Assembly (NCBI GenBank): GCA_043381765.1
Contig: JBHJMP010000866.1
Location: 1-38,857 of the forward strand
DNA from: Collodictyon triciliatum
Taxonomy: Eukaryota; CRuMs
Direction: 5' to 3'
Length of the DNA: 38,857 nt
A program made the translations under genes and the position numbers. The notes under the pieces are model-generated. The model was not told the origin of the DNA. It saw only the letters and a list, made by a program, of their open reading frames with translations, and searched no databases. Shown piece after piece: positions 1 to 12,700 of this stretch; positions within the stretch are counted from its first letter, which is position 1; each line of letters begins with the position of its first letter.

Positions 1-41
<41 letters not shown>

Positions 42-173
42 AAAAAAAAAAAAAAAAAAAAAAAAAAACAAAAAAAACAAAAAAACAACAAAAAAACAAA
101 AAAACAAAAACAAAAAAACAAAACAAAACAAAAAAACAAAACAAAAAAACAAAACAAAACAAAACAAAAAACC
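1..173. repeat. A-rich low-complexity tract with single C interruptions
   Basis: Almost pure A for about 70 bases, then runs of 3-9 A separated by single C. It ends about 10 bases before the acceptor of the first visible exon, so it is intronic to the gene at 184-9329. Confidence 0.9.
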
Positions 174-183
174 TCTGTTCCAG

Positions 184-3100
184 GTTTGGAGGTGTCATGA
201 AGAAAGGCTCTTTACTTCGTCACTATCAACGAGTGCGCGAGGCAGCATTAAAATTTATCTACTACGAAAGGTGATTTCTATGACATCGACAGATGCTTAC
301 AAGCTAATTCAATTAATTTTCTTTATTTTACCTTTAATGTTTGACAATCAAATATTTTGACTATATACTTCCATCGGTTTCATCTCGCACTGCAATTCGA
401 AGCTTGGACCCTGAAAATACAGAAAATACAGAACCCTTATCCATATCGGTAATATGCGACCACCTGTTAGGAGAAAGGAAGAAGCTACAGTTGGTCTGTT
501 TCTTGAATATCCATTTTGTTTCGCTCTTTGAACTATAATATGATTGTATTATTCTGAATTTGAAAACAGTTTCTTTTTTCTTCTTTTTTTTATTATTATT
601 TTCATTCACTCTATGTATTGCCATAACAATTAGAGCCATCGGGTTAGTTTCCGAAACCTTAAAGAGGCACTTTTACTTGGCCATGCAAATTTTATGAAGC
701 GGGACTACGACAAAGCGGCGGAATATTACAACGATGTATGTCAAACTTCACCTCTTTGTTCCATTATCAAATTCAATTGATTTACCATCATCATATTTAT
801 ATTAGAGTGGCGATTCGGGAATACTCCCTTTAATAAGCTGTTTCTGTATTTCGGGGGCATTTGAAAGGGCAGAATCCCTCATCAATTCTCTTTTGGAGAG
901 GTTAATTTCTATCAGACATATTCAGGATAATAAATGGTCAGACCTAAAATGACTTTGTTCGGTAGGGAAGAAAAAACCTCTATCCTAACGAGAGCTGTAG
1001 CTTTTCTTGCTGCTACACTGTTGACGTTCTATAAAAATCCAACCTCAACCACTGTCTCTATCATACCCGCCACTGTTTTGGACGAATGTGAATGTTTTAC
1101 TTTTACAAAGAAAATTTTAATTTCTTTTGTTTATAGGAATTAATTATACTATCCAAAAACGAGCTTTTAGCGATTTCTCACAAACTATTCACCAGTAAAT
1201 CGTAAACTGAGTTTTTTTTTCTCTACACTAAGTCAGTTTTTACTTGCATGCGTATAACAGCATTAGCCGAAGAGATTTACTTAAAATGGGTAAAAGCTGC
1301 ACTCCACAAAGAAATGCCCCAGCCAAGGGATTTATTTCGGTACGCATTATGTTACATCATCAAAATTTTTTTGTCACCAAATAATTACAAATAAAATCCA
1401 TGCATGACCTCCCTACGCATATATCTATCGCAAACACATCTTCCTCCTTGCTACTGTACCTTTCCCTCCATGATTAATATATGTAAAACCTAAGGGAACA
1501 TGTACCAAGGAAATATTTTATCGATGCTTTAAGACACACGCAACTGCTCAATCCGACGATTTTGAGTAGAATGTTGGTAGAATTAAATATGCTTCCCGAA
1601 GCACTTGAATTGCTCCGCAACGCCGGGAAGTGGCGTGAGGTTAATCAAACAAACATATTGCTATGCTGGTTCAATCGAATTAAAAGTCTATTACTTAATA
1701 CTCAAAAGCCCATATTTACGAAGCTTATCATCTCACTTTTTATTTCCTTCTTACTCTCTTCTTTTATTTTCTGTACTTCAGGCTTGCACACTTGCCTTGG
1801 ATATGAAGAAGTTTGAGTTTTGCCGAGGCATCTTGCTATCTGCGATGCTTTCAGCTTCGAAAAGGACAGATATATCATCCATGATTGAGTAAGGAATATT
1901 ATACTGCGAAAATAAACGTGAAATAGCCAGATCATATACTTTTTTTTATGGTTAGTCCTATTCGTAACGTCCCAATATTTTTCAGCGTGTTGAGTGTCGC
2001 ACACACCCTTCCAATGAATACAACCCCTTTGAGAAAGGAAGCTCTGGACATCCTACTAAAACAAATCGGAGACATCATAAAAAGACTTCCATTAATCGTT
2101 CCAATAGAGTTCGAGCTGCCATTTCCATACGATTTATCGACAGGTTAAATCGCTTATAAAATTTCGATATGCGCTTTAATTTATCCAAACAAAAAATATT
2201 TGATGATTCAAATTGCCCATCCATATAGTTTAACGGAATTAAATAAGCTCAAACCGAAATAGACCCGTGGGATTCCTCTGTTAGCCTTTCCAGTAGTATC
2301 ACGGCTTCAGATAAAAGTTTGTTTTCAAATCACTCAGACACATCCATTCTGTGGCCAGGTAGCCCAAGACCTCAAGTGTATCACGGAGTCAATACATCTG
2401 AGCAAATACCAGCACTACTCAGCCCAGGGACTAAAAATATAAGGACAAATCTTTCGGTGACAAAAGAAAAACAAAGTAGACTCGAACTTATCAACTTGAT
2501 ACGAATATGTCTAGTTTTCTTCAAATACGACATGCCAACTTACGAATCGCTCTATGAAGCGAGATATGAGCAACTGCAGTCTCTTTCAATTTTGGTGACA
2601 AGTGTTGACCAAGAAACAGGGGCTCCTCATGAAACCATGAGCAATGTAGGGACAGGTCAAAGTCATACCGACCGACATTGTTCCGGATTTGTGATTCCGA
2701 CTGATATAGAGCAAGACCCGCTTTTTGGAAACTTTAGAGAGCTCTGTAGGTTCACATGGTTTGTTATTTTATTCCATAGCATAATAAGGTGTATGTCGCT
2801 TATTCATTGAAAAATTATTATATGGATATATAAATAGTTTCATTGTTGTTTTTATGTCTGAAAATATGATGATCCTCAAATAGCTGGAACTCTCTGGTTT
2901 GAAAGAAAATCTATCACCGAAACATAACATCACATCCCGACTTTTTCTCTACAAATCAATCGCAGGTTTTTGCACATTCGAGACCGACTGTCACTCTCAT
3001 TTCGTAAGAAGGACACAATAGTCGACGGAATATGGAAAAAACATCTCACATCTACGCTGAAAAAATCTCGAACCCCCCTTTTTCATTCGGAATCAGAGAA

Positions 3101-6100
3101 ACATTGGATATTAATGGCGGCTAAATGGGCACATCGGCTTCTGTGCATTGGTAATTTTTTTTCTCTTTTCTGATTCAGCAATATTTTTAGAGGAGGAAAT
3201 TTTATCTGACACAGTTTGTTTTCCATCTTCAAACACTCACATAGACACACATAGACACACAAAAAGACAAAAAAGACAAAAAAAAAAAAAAAAAAAAAGA
3301 CAAAAAAGACAAAAAAGAAAAAAAAGACAAAAAAGACAAAAAAGACAAAAAAGACAAAAAAGACAAAAAGAACAAAAGACAAAAAAGACAAAAAAGACAA
3401 AAAAGACAAAAAAGACAAAAAAGACAAAAAAGACAAAAAAGACAAAAAAGACAAAAAAGACAAAAAAGACAAAAAAGACAAAAAAGACAAAAAAGACAAA
3501 AAAGACAAAAAAGAAAAAAGACAAAAAAAGACAAAAAAAGAAAAAAAAAAAAAAAAAAAAAAGACAAAAAAAAGAAAAAAAAAGACAAAAAAAGACAAAA
3601 AAAGACAAAAAAAGACAAAAAAGACAAAAAAAAAAAGACAAAAAATATAACAAAATAATGACTGTATATCCTACTGTAACAAAATTTACTTTCCATTATT
3701 CTTTATTTTTCATTTTTTTTTCATTTCCCTTTTTCATTTCCCTTTTTCATTTCCCTTTTTCATTTCCCTTTTCATTTCCCTTTTTCATTTCCCTTTTTCA
3801 TTTCCCTTTTCATTTCCCTTTTTTTTTCTTCCTTCTTGCCTGTCTCAGGTGATTTGGCCTCTATGAGTTCAGTGTATGATATCCTATTGTCTCTTGTCAC
3901 CAATCTGGACTGGGAATATCAAATCGAAATACTTTGCATGTTTCCAAGAGATACAGATTTAAAGCTGTAAGTAATTCTTTTCTCTGCAAACAAACATCAA
4001 TCGTTTTTACATGCCCAAATTTTGTCAATTAATGAAGCAAATACTTTAATGGATGATGAACCTGAATCATAAATAACTCATTTATAGAAGCTCTCAAAAA
4101 TACAACAAAATATTGGAAGCGCTTCGGAAAAATTCACCAGAGAATTATGAAAAATTGAAAGAAAAATGGGCCACCATACAAAGGGTCTCTAATATTCAGG
4201 TAATTCTTTCCCCAGGTCCCTTCTCAGATCGACCCGTACAATTACTTATCCAATTAGTATTCAATGATACAGGGTATATGGGCTTGCGAAAGTGATTTAT
4301 CATTCATCGTATTTGTTCGATCTGCAATAAGTTTACCGTCTCAAATGGATATCATTCAAATACCTGAGCTTGATTCTATATGTAAGGGCCACTTCCACCA
4401 CAGAAAACATACATCACGAACCAATGATAATGTAATAATCTTATTTATCTACTACGTAACAAGTGTCTGCGATACATTCGAGTGAGAACGAACTAGATGA
4501 ATCAGAGTAAGTTTGATACTGACCTCTGTTGCGAATTTAAATGAGCATATTCTAATGATGATTTTCCTTTCTTTTTTTTTTTTTAACACTACCTACTAAT
4601 GCATTTTTAAATATTAATCATTTATCATCAACAATCTAAGTGGCTACATGCTCGAAAACGAATATGATGTGGACTCATATGAAGAGTCAGACAGCGTATA
4701 TGATGAAATGGAGAACAGCCGATATACCGAAGGAAATACATACGAGACAGTCCATACCGAAAGCGCCACATCACCAGATGTTCCTCATGAAAGGGTTTTA
4801 ATTGGTACAACGGACTCTCTTCCAAGAAGAATTTCTCAACACTCGATGAGTCTTGATGGACACAGTTTCTACAGCGAATCCCCAGTACCAAGCGTTTTGG
4901 AAGAACTGATCCCTAAAGCAAAGAAACTCGATTCCAAAGCGTTATCCCAGTTGCACACAATCCCCGAAAGTGACTCTGGAATTAAGGGAACCTCGCATGG
5001 CCAAGATTCTAATGTTGGAGAATCAAAATCTAGTCCTGAAAAGGGAGACTTGCTGTGTGATGACAGTAGAAACACTATCATTTTCCATGATTATCAAGGT
5101 CATGACGCGGTTGATATAGAGAATACCATAAATGAGCAAGGAAATAGCTTAACAGAGATACATCGGCAAGATAAGCGTGATGAAGCAAACGAAGAGGTTG
5201 ATGATTTCGACGGAGACCTTCCGATTTATGCCGATAAAAATCCTTTGAAAGTAAGCACCCCTCGCAGACCCACTTCAAATTCGATTATTTCTCCAAGGCC
5301 AACAAAAGATACAGCCGCGCCTCAAACTCAGCGAGTTCAATCCATGCTTCTCACAGTCGAATCATCCCCGATTGAAAGTCCCATGGAGATACTTTTCTTC
5401 CCTCAGACAGGCATGCAGTTGCCAACCCCATCCTTCCCAGGTAAAATATCATTCACGCACCTTATCATGAAAGAAATAATGAAAAAAGCTGCAAATTATC
5501 TCCAAGAGGGTGAATTAGTGGTTCAAAATTGTTTTGGACAACATTAGTTTCCTCGCTTATAATTATCTTTAGTGCATAATTTGCAATATATTTCCCTTTT
5601 GATTAGAAGCTTTTTTTTTTTCATTCTATTTTCCTTTCATGCAAATTTTAACACCTCATCTATTTCTTTTTCAACTCTTTATTATATTTATAAAAAACCG
5701 ATCTATTTAAAGACATCAAGGCGCCTGGTGACGCTACTAAAAGTCTGGAGCCAAGTGTTGCAGCTCTACCTCCTGATAGACCAGAAACGATGGATTCGAA
5801 CTCAGGTTCACATCAGCTTCTGCCCGACCAGAGTGGACTTCACCAGGAAACAAAAGAGCTTTTGAGCAGTGCGATGGTATTATTGCAAAGGATGGAGGAA
5901 AAGATGAACCGGTTGGAAATGAAGAGCCCAAGCTCTCGCTCAATCAGCACAAATTCACTGGATGTTCAGCCACAAAGCCCAAGAAATGTAAAAAGCCCTC
6001 GTTCGTCCTCACTAGGGACTTATCAACCAGTCCAAATAACGACTGCAGGTGGTTCTACATCCATCCAGGGATTCAGACAGACCCCATTCCTCCATCTTTT

Positions 6101-9100
6101 CAAGGCAGATACGCCTGAAAGGTAAGTAAGCTCATTCCATCCTTTCCAAATATTGTACACCTATTTTTTCTTCATTTCTCAATTCTCTTGAAACTTTTTT
6201 TTAATATCACATGCTTTTCTGTTCCATTTTCTTTGAATAGATTTTCGAATTCTGTGGACCTCCCGCTAGTATCTGCGAAAACTAATTCAACGTTGTCGAC
6301 AAAACCTTTACTACAAATGTCCAAGCCGACTGCCGCCCCTACCCCTTTTTTTCATCTGAGCCAGCGAACATCAACACCACAGTATCCCATTTCTCAATCA
6401 CATGGAAATAATCTCGCCCCGGAATTTCCCACCGCACCTATCCAGACTCCATTTTTGCAAAATACTCGGGCAAAGTTGACAAGAGTATCACCATTTTTGT
6501 CGATTTCCACGAACCCACAGGTTTTTTTATATTAATTTTAATCATGCCTTTTGCATGATTTCATCTTTATAAGTCGAAAAATCCAAAAAAGAATGTAAAA
6601 TTCAACTGCATCACGCGAAGTCAATAGTGAACACATCATGCTTTTTTTTTACATAGGCATTCCCTGCCGACGCAATCACCATTCTGGAGAAACCAATTAC
6701 AGAGAAAAGCACACAACTCACCTCAGAATTACCCATTCAATCAGAAAAGTCAGCAGAGCATATATCTCCCTCTCTGCCATCCTCTCCAACAGCTTCGCCA
6801 AGTGGTGAAGCAACAGCAACAGCAACAGCAACAACAACACATGTACAAAATCATGTGAAGTTACCTCGTCTCGTGGATTCACACACACAGACACTGATTA
6901 ATTCAGAAACTCAAACCGAGAATCAAACCAAGGTACCTGATTCTCAACCGCCACACGAGCCACCACCAGAAACCCCATCAGCAAAAGTTAATGCGAAGTT
7001 AATCGAAGCCAAAGCAACACCAACGTTGGAAGAGTTTCATATTGGCATTCAGTGTCAGCCAGCGACATGTTCGGTAGCAATCAATACAACATCGCCCAGA
7101 AAGCAAGTTTTCTCGACAGGGACATCAACAGAGGACAATGAGCACCGAAGCATCGCAGTGTCTACAGAGATGGTACCAGTTTCGTCCCAATCAATTATGA
7201 CAGAGAATACAACAGTTCCAGAAAGTGACAGAGTCCACGAGCAAGTTTATCCAGAGTTAGTAGATAAGAGCGCAGCTAAACCAGACGAATTGAATACTGG
7301 GACAAGAGAGACGAATGAACAAGAGGAGGGAACAAAACTAGTCGATGACCATTTGCCAGTCAGCCGCCCGGACAAACACCGGCCAGATGCGCTGACTGTA
7401 GCGTCTCATTCATCCGAGCATCCAAAAGGCGAATTTAGACCGGCGACACCCAATCCATTTGCGACATCGTTCCTCTTGTCCTCTGGATTCTCATCTCGAA
7501 ACCCACAGATAAATGTTGTCCGCGGAGTCCAGATTTTACAGCCAAAAGGGAAAGTCGTGGCGAATGTCTTACCAACACAAATGCTGCATCAACGAAAGGA
7601 CCTCTCGAGCAAGTTCCACACGAAATTCTTGGATCTACTGGGAGATGAAGAAAAGAACGCAGGCGATGAGGTATTAACATTGCTGTGATTTTTTTTTTAT
7701 AGATAATAATAGCTTATCTATGCCATAGTAAAATACAAACCACAGCATATAAGAGATGTATACCTCATAAAATTGTTCGCTTCATCTTATTACTGGAGTT
7801 TGGGCTTCATTTGTTTACATAAACAAGAGGGATATTCCCAATTATGCTTACGGGCTAAAAAGCCCTGAATTTCGTCTCATTTTTTTATCTGTTTTCAATT
7901 AAAAATGTATAGTATGAAAGTAATGATGGTTCAGAGAGGGTTACAGAGGTCACTGAGGACAACCCAGTAGAAGCCAGAGGCCGAATCTCAATCAATGCAG
8001 AGAAGAGTGCATAACCCTACCTTATCTATCACACAATTAATTTTACATTTTCATCGTTCAAGATGTTTTGCTCAGAAAGCTCCTTCTAACTCTTGAATTC
8101 CATTCCAATAACAAAGGACCATCGAGTTTGCAGCTATCCATCCCAGAATCTGACACTCAAAAGCCACGTGTATCATCCATGTAACATTTCAGTTGCATTT
8201 ATAATACCTTGTTCTCTTGGAAGAGACAGCGACAGCTTTGAATGCTGTTGCATTTTATTTTAATACTAGACCATCGTTTTCATATTTTCAACTGCATAGA
8301 CTCATCTTCATAAATCCGTCCAGGTCAGCGTACAGGTCTGGGGTTGACCATATGAAGGAACGACTTGATGAGCTGAATCAAATTCTTTCGCGTGTAGAGA
8401 AAGCTTCGAATGACTTAGGGCGTGATTTTGACCGTTCTCGCAAGGTTTATTCTCCACAAAAAACCCCAAATAAATTCTTTCCAGAGGTTTTTTTCTAAAA
8501 AAAAAATAATAATAAAAAATAAAAACAAAAGTCATATTATGTTGTTACGCGTTTACTTATCTGAGGACATTTTTTTTCTTGTAAAAATAAAAGAACCATT
8601 CAAGGGAATCACTTCGTTTGCCTCTTTTTCCGGTAGTATTTGTCATATCCACAAATCTTCCGTAGGACCTTCGTGAGATAGAGACCGAGAGCATCAAGCT
8701 GAAGTATGAAGAGCCTCCAACCCTAAGCACTCGTCAGCACCGCCTGCAAGAAAAAGCTCGCTCTCAGTAAGTTGTTGATGAATATGCCATACATTTCTTT
8801 CTCAACCTCATTCGCATCAGACATCCACCCCGTAAAGACCATTGACGATGAAAAAGTGTTTAGCTAACACAAGAAAAAGCTGTTGAAAGTAGTCTCAACC
8901 ATGTGATGTTAACTTTACCAGTATTATTATTATTATTACTAATACTGCTAATAATTATTTATCGATGGTTAAAGTTCCAGGTCGTTGTCGATTGATTGTG
9001 TGCCCAAGGGCAAAGAGCGACCGCGTTCCGGCCCGTTCGTGTCTCCGTTGGACTCTGGCAGAACAGCGACAGCGCCGGATTCCACCCACCACCCCAATCA

Positions 9101-9329
9101 CAACCATCATCACAACACAAGCTCTCCAAGAGGAGACGGACCACCCAAGCATGTTGAACCAACGCCATCTACGCAGGCAGTCGAGACTCAGAAGCCAACA
9201 ACCCACAGAAGACCCGGAAGCCGCCGCGTGAACGACGAGATTCTTCTAAGGCGCGTGAGTTCGGCGGGTCAGTTGCTCAGCCACATCATGACGTCCGGCT
9301 CGGCTTCTCATGCCCAGGAGAAAAGATAG
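184..9329 (+). CDS. Large helical-repeat/disordered protein, C-terminal part (possibly CPLANE1-like)
   Basis: Not firmly recognised; the 5' end lies outside the window. I join 24 exons: 184-270, 403-448, 634-735, 806-900, 942-961, 1261-1339, 1510-1639, 1782-1888, 1986-2143, 2263-2749, 2966-3150, 3849-3966, 4088-4199, 4273-4381, 4464-4506, 4641-5440, 5713-6121, 6241-6520, 6657-7670, 7913-7966, 8080-8180, 8324-8444, 8666-8766 and 8981-9329. Phases agree at every junction and give about 1701 residues. The first ~620 residues look like TPR-type alpha-solenoid (for example KRDYDKAAEYYND and MLPEALELLRNAGKW). The next ~900 are Ser/Pro/Thr/Gln-rich and probably disordered, with a short amphipathic helix (SSAMVLLQRMEEKMNRLE). 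A coiled coil follows at 8324-8766, then a basic, His-rich tail. Solenoid plus a long disordered tail resembles the ciliary protein CPLANE1/JBTS17; that name is a low-confidence inference. The exons at 403, 942, 4464, 7913 and 8080 are the least certain. Confidence 0.6.
3264..3650. repeat. (GACAAAAAA)n microsatellite in an intron
   Basis: About 35 near-perfect 9-base units with some length variants and two pure-A stretches, inside the intron 3151-3848. The unit is three codons long, so false open frames run through both strands. Confidence 0.95.
3711..3830. repeat. (TTTTTCATTTCCC)n minisatellite
   Basis: About nine units of 12-13 bases just upstream of the acceptor at 3848. It doubles as a long polypyrimidine tract for that acceptor. 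Confidence 0.85.
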
Positions 9330-9689
9330 TCTTGCAGGAGACGGTCTCATGATGTTCTGTCTGAAGATGCCTATTTATTTATATCAACAATGCCAAGGTC
9401 GTCTTTTTTAGGGAAAAAAAGGAAAACAGAAAGGGATGAAGGTGGCGAATCTGTATAAACTAAAATCCAGATATAGAGACGGTTGATCTGGCTCTTGTGG
9501 CAATCTATTTACTTTCTTGGAATGGAGCGGATCAAACAAACAAATAAAAAAAAGAAAAAAAAGAAAAAAACCCAACAGAAAAGAAATCTGAAGCAATCGG
9601 CTCGGAAGCAGATCGGTGTTTGCCAAGAGTTCTCAATGACATCCTTCCCATCCTGGGCCGCTTTCAGCCGGGACATTAACCAACCCTAT

Positions 9690-9732
<43 letters not shown>

Positions 9733-9762
9733 TTTGCTTTTAAGCGTCATTGGCTGGAATAA
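9330..9762. other. Intergenic spacer between the 184-9329 gene and the cyclase-like gene
   Basis: No coding exon is supported. It holds an A-rich stretch at 9545-9590 and a (TTTA)n run at 9687-9735 that ends 27 bases before the proposed ATG at 9763. It must contain the 3' UTR of one gene and the promoter of the next. Confidence 0.6.
9687..9735. repeat. (TTTA)n microsatellite
   Basis: About twelve perfect tetranucleotide units, intergenic and close upstream of the cyclase-like gene's start codon. Confidence 0.95.
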
Positions 9763-12700
9763 ATGGCCTCTTCGAAGTCGCGCCGTCCAGAAAGTCGCGG
9801 TGTGAATGTAAGTCGCCTTCCTTCTCGAACACCCCAGTAGTAAAGCTGATGGGAAGTCTATGGATAAGACAGCAAAGCCAAGCTTTTCAGCATTACACCC
9901 TCTTTTCTGTATATTTTTTTTTTATCTTTATAATCGCGTACGCGTATTCCTAAAGCTCCTAGCATCGTGCCAGGAACTTCGTCTCAGCATTATCTCCCAT
10001 TTGGTGTTTATGATTTGCATTCATGCTTCTTTTATGTTTTCTTCACTGTCTTTTTCCCCCCGATTCTTTTGTTAAAACTCATTTGCATGTGTGTTTCTTT
10101 TTTCAAGCAGGAGCACAGTTTTGGAGAGTTGGCCCTGCTGGCGATGGATGAGGAGCGGTTGCCAACCATGGGCGACCGTAAAAAGAAATGTAAATTCTAA
10201 ACTCCACATCGCACTTTCATTAAACCAAAACAAACTCAATTAAAAACATCGTGCAATTATTAAGTCCTTCCAATTCTATCTCGTTATAAATCTCTTCTTT
10301 TCTTTTCTTTTCTTTTCTATACCCGCTTTTTTCTCGACTCTAGCCAGTGAGGGTTCCAGAGGCAGCCGCCCAGGCACAGGAACGGCCACATTGTCCTCAA
10401 CATGGGTCTGAAGATAGAAAAACCTATTTGATATTCGCGTCTTTATACACTTTTGATAAAATTTTGATACTGAAACATAAAAGTATGATGCTCTTGCATG
10501 TCGCAACAAGTGCGTTTATAGCATATATATGCTTATCTGAGATTTTGAATGAAAAATAACAATCAAAAGAATATTTATGAAAATACAGAGCGAAGATATA
10601 TCCGCAAATATTGATAACAGACCAAAGAGCGAAGGTTGCTACCCAGGCACATCTCTTTCTCGGCCCTCAACTTCGCTTGGAATGGAAAGAAGTTCGGTAG
10701 GTATCGAGTGTTTATAAAGTCTATTCCATCAAACATGGTTTATATGCAATCATTGACGATTTTCACATAAGCTTATTTTGACAACAGGTTTATTCACCAG
10801 ATGAGCCAAGAGCAAAAACTGCGCCCACGAGAACGAAGCCGAGGCTAAATGCTTACTCGGCAATGGAAAGAAACACTGCGATGGAGATGGCGGGGTTGCG
10901 ACATGAGGTAATCAGTGCTTTGAAAAATAACAGTTAAATCCGAGTACTTCGCAATTATGTGTAAATATTCAGAATAAACCACATTACCCCTATCGTGCTT
11001 TCGACATAGGGGTCGGGATTTTTACCAACAAAAACAGAAACCAAACTGAAACATCTAGTGCGTCCTCTTATTCTTTGATTTCAATTAACCATGAAAACTC
11101 ATATCCAGCCTTCCTATATTCATTCCGTGGGTTAGTTGTCTGGACTGTTTATCATTTCGTTTATTTTCTCATTGGCGTACTTTTTTTTTATAACAACGCC
11201 TGCTCATTCTCGATCAGCTTCCGAATCTTTATGAAAAAAGAATTGACTGGACCAAATTGGAAGAGATGGAAAAACAGAGAGACGATTATGGGGTCGTTTT
11301 GCCTGTGAAGCCCATCGAATCGCAACATATTTTAAGGTACTTGGATGATGAAGATGTCTTGAAGCACGAATTCAAAGCACCCAATCGCATGAAGTCCTCA
11401 GGTACTTTAATATAGCAATGGCTCATCATCAAATGTTAAAATCAAATCGCCATTTTCTTACTGCGGATATGTTCATCTCTGCATTGCATTTGCCAGTCAT
11501 TCAAACATTATTTTCTATTTGGAATTGGGTTCCTTTATCAAAATTAGATCCGTGTTCCACATCTGATGTCTTTGCATCACATGTACCGCAGCTTCTAATT
11601 CGCCAGTTTTTAAAGAACCGCCGACCCGTCAAAGATTGCCAGATCTACCACATGGAAGCCAGTGTCCTGTACATTAATATTCTAGGTAGAGCAAAATAAC
11701 CTACCACAGGTGTTTTGTGGTTTGATATCTTTGCTTCTTTATATATATATATATATTTTACGAGAAAGCGTCAAACCCCTCAGCTATTGGAGAAAAAATG
11801 ATTCACTAGATAGCTGGAAGCAGTAACATATCACAAATACCAACAAAATTCTAGGCTACGAACCCATGGCCGAAAAATGCAGTGCATATGACTTTATGAA
11901 AGCAGAAGAGTTAAAATCGTCTCTGAATAGCTTCTATGGCATGATTGTTCGAATAATAACCCGTGACTTTGGGGGAGACAGTAAATTATTTTGGACAACC
12001 CTTGCACTATCTCCTCCTCCCAATAGCAAAAGCTAAAAGACATCTGACCCATTTTAAAATTTTATTGTTGAAATGTATGAGAATTATATGGAACACATGC
12101 ACGTTTAAGCTCGTATCATATTTTCATGGTTACATAGTTGTGAGTCTCACTGGGGAGGATATTACAGCTGTTTTCGGACACCCAGTTCCTACAATAATCA
12201 CAAAAACCAGTGACGGAAATATATCCCCAACAAAGGTGATTCGACAATAGTCTCCTGCTGCAATTCATTTACTCGTGCTCTAATGTGAAAAATTGTGCAT
12301 GGAATTCTTGTTCTTTCTCAAACCAAAACTAAGGGAAATCTTTTTATCATTTTAGGTGGGTCGGCATCACACTCGCTATTTTAACTCTCAGGTAATTTGA
12401 ATCCATATATTTCATTATTTTTTTTTATTTTTTCTGTAATTTATTCAGGACATTCTCAATGATTTACTCAATTTTGAGACAAATCTTTTTCATAACCTGA
12501 ATTATACCACCCAGTTATCGAAGCGAGTTCCAGAGTTCAACTCCAAAAAGGTTACCTTCTGACTACTTTCTCTCATAAGCAATACAAGATATGGTGTTTT
12601 TATTTTATTTACCTCTACAAAAAGATTATTTGTGGTAACACACATCTTCAATAATCAAGAATCCTCTGTTGCCATTGGGATGTCTAATAATCTTTCCACT

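Noticed and set aside
3083-3852. Long frames on both strands rich in Lys/Gln or Phe/Leu/Ser
   Set aside because: They are translations of the (GACAAAAAA)n tract, whose unit is a multiple of three, and lie wholly in an intron with clear flanking exons.
8010-8012. TAA as the end of the first gene
   Set aside because: A donor at 7967 and further exons at 8080, 8324, 8666 and 8981 join in phase to a later stop, with a coiled coil continuing.
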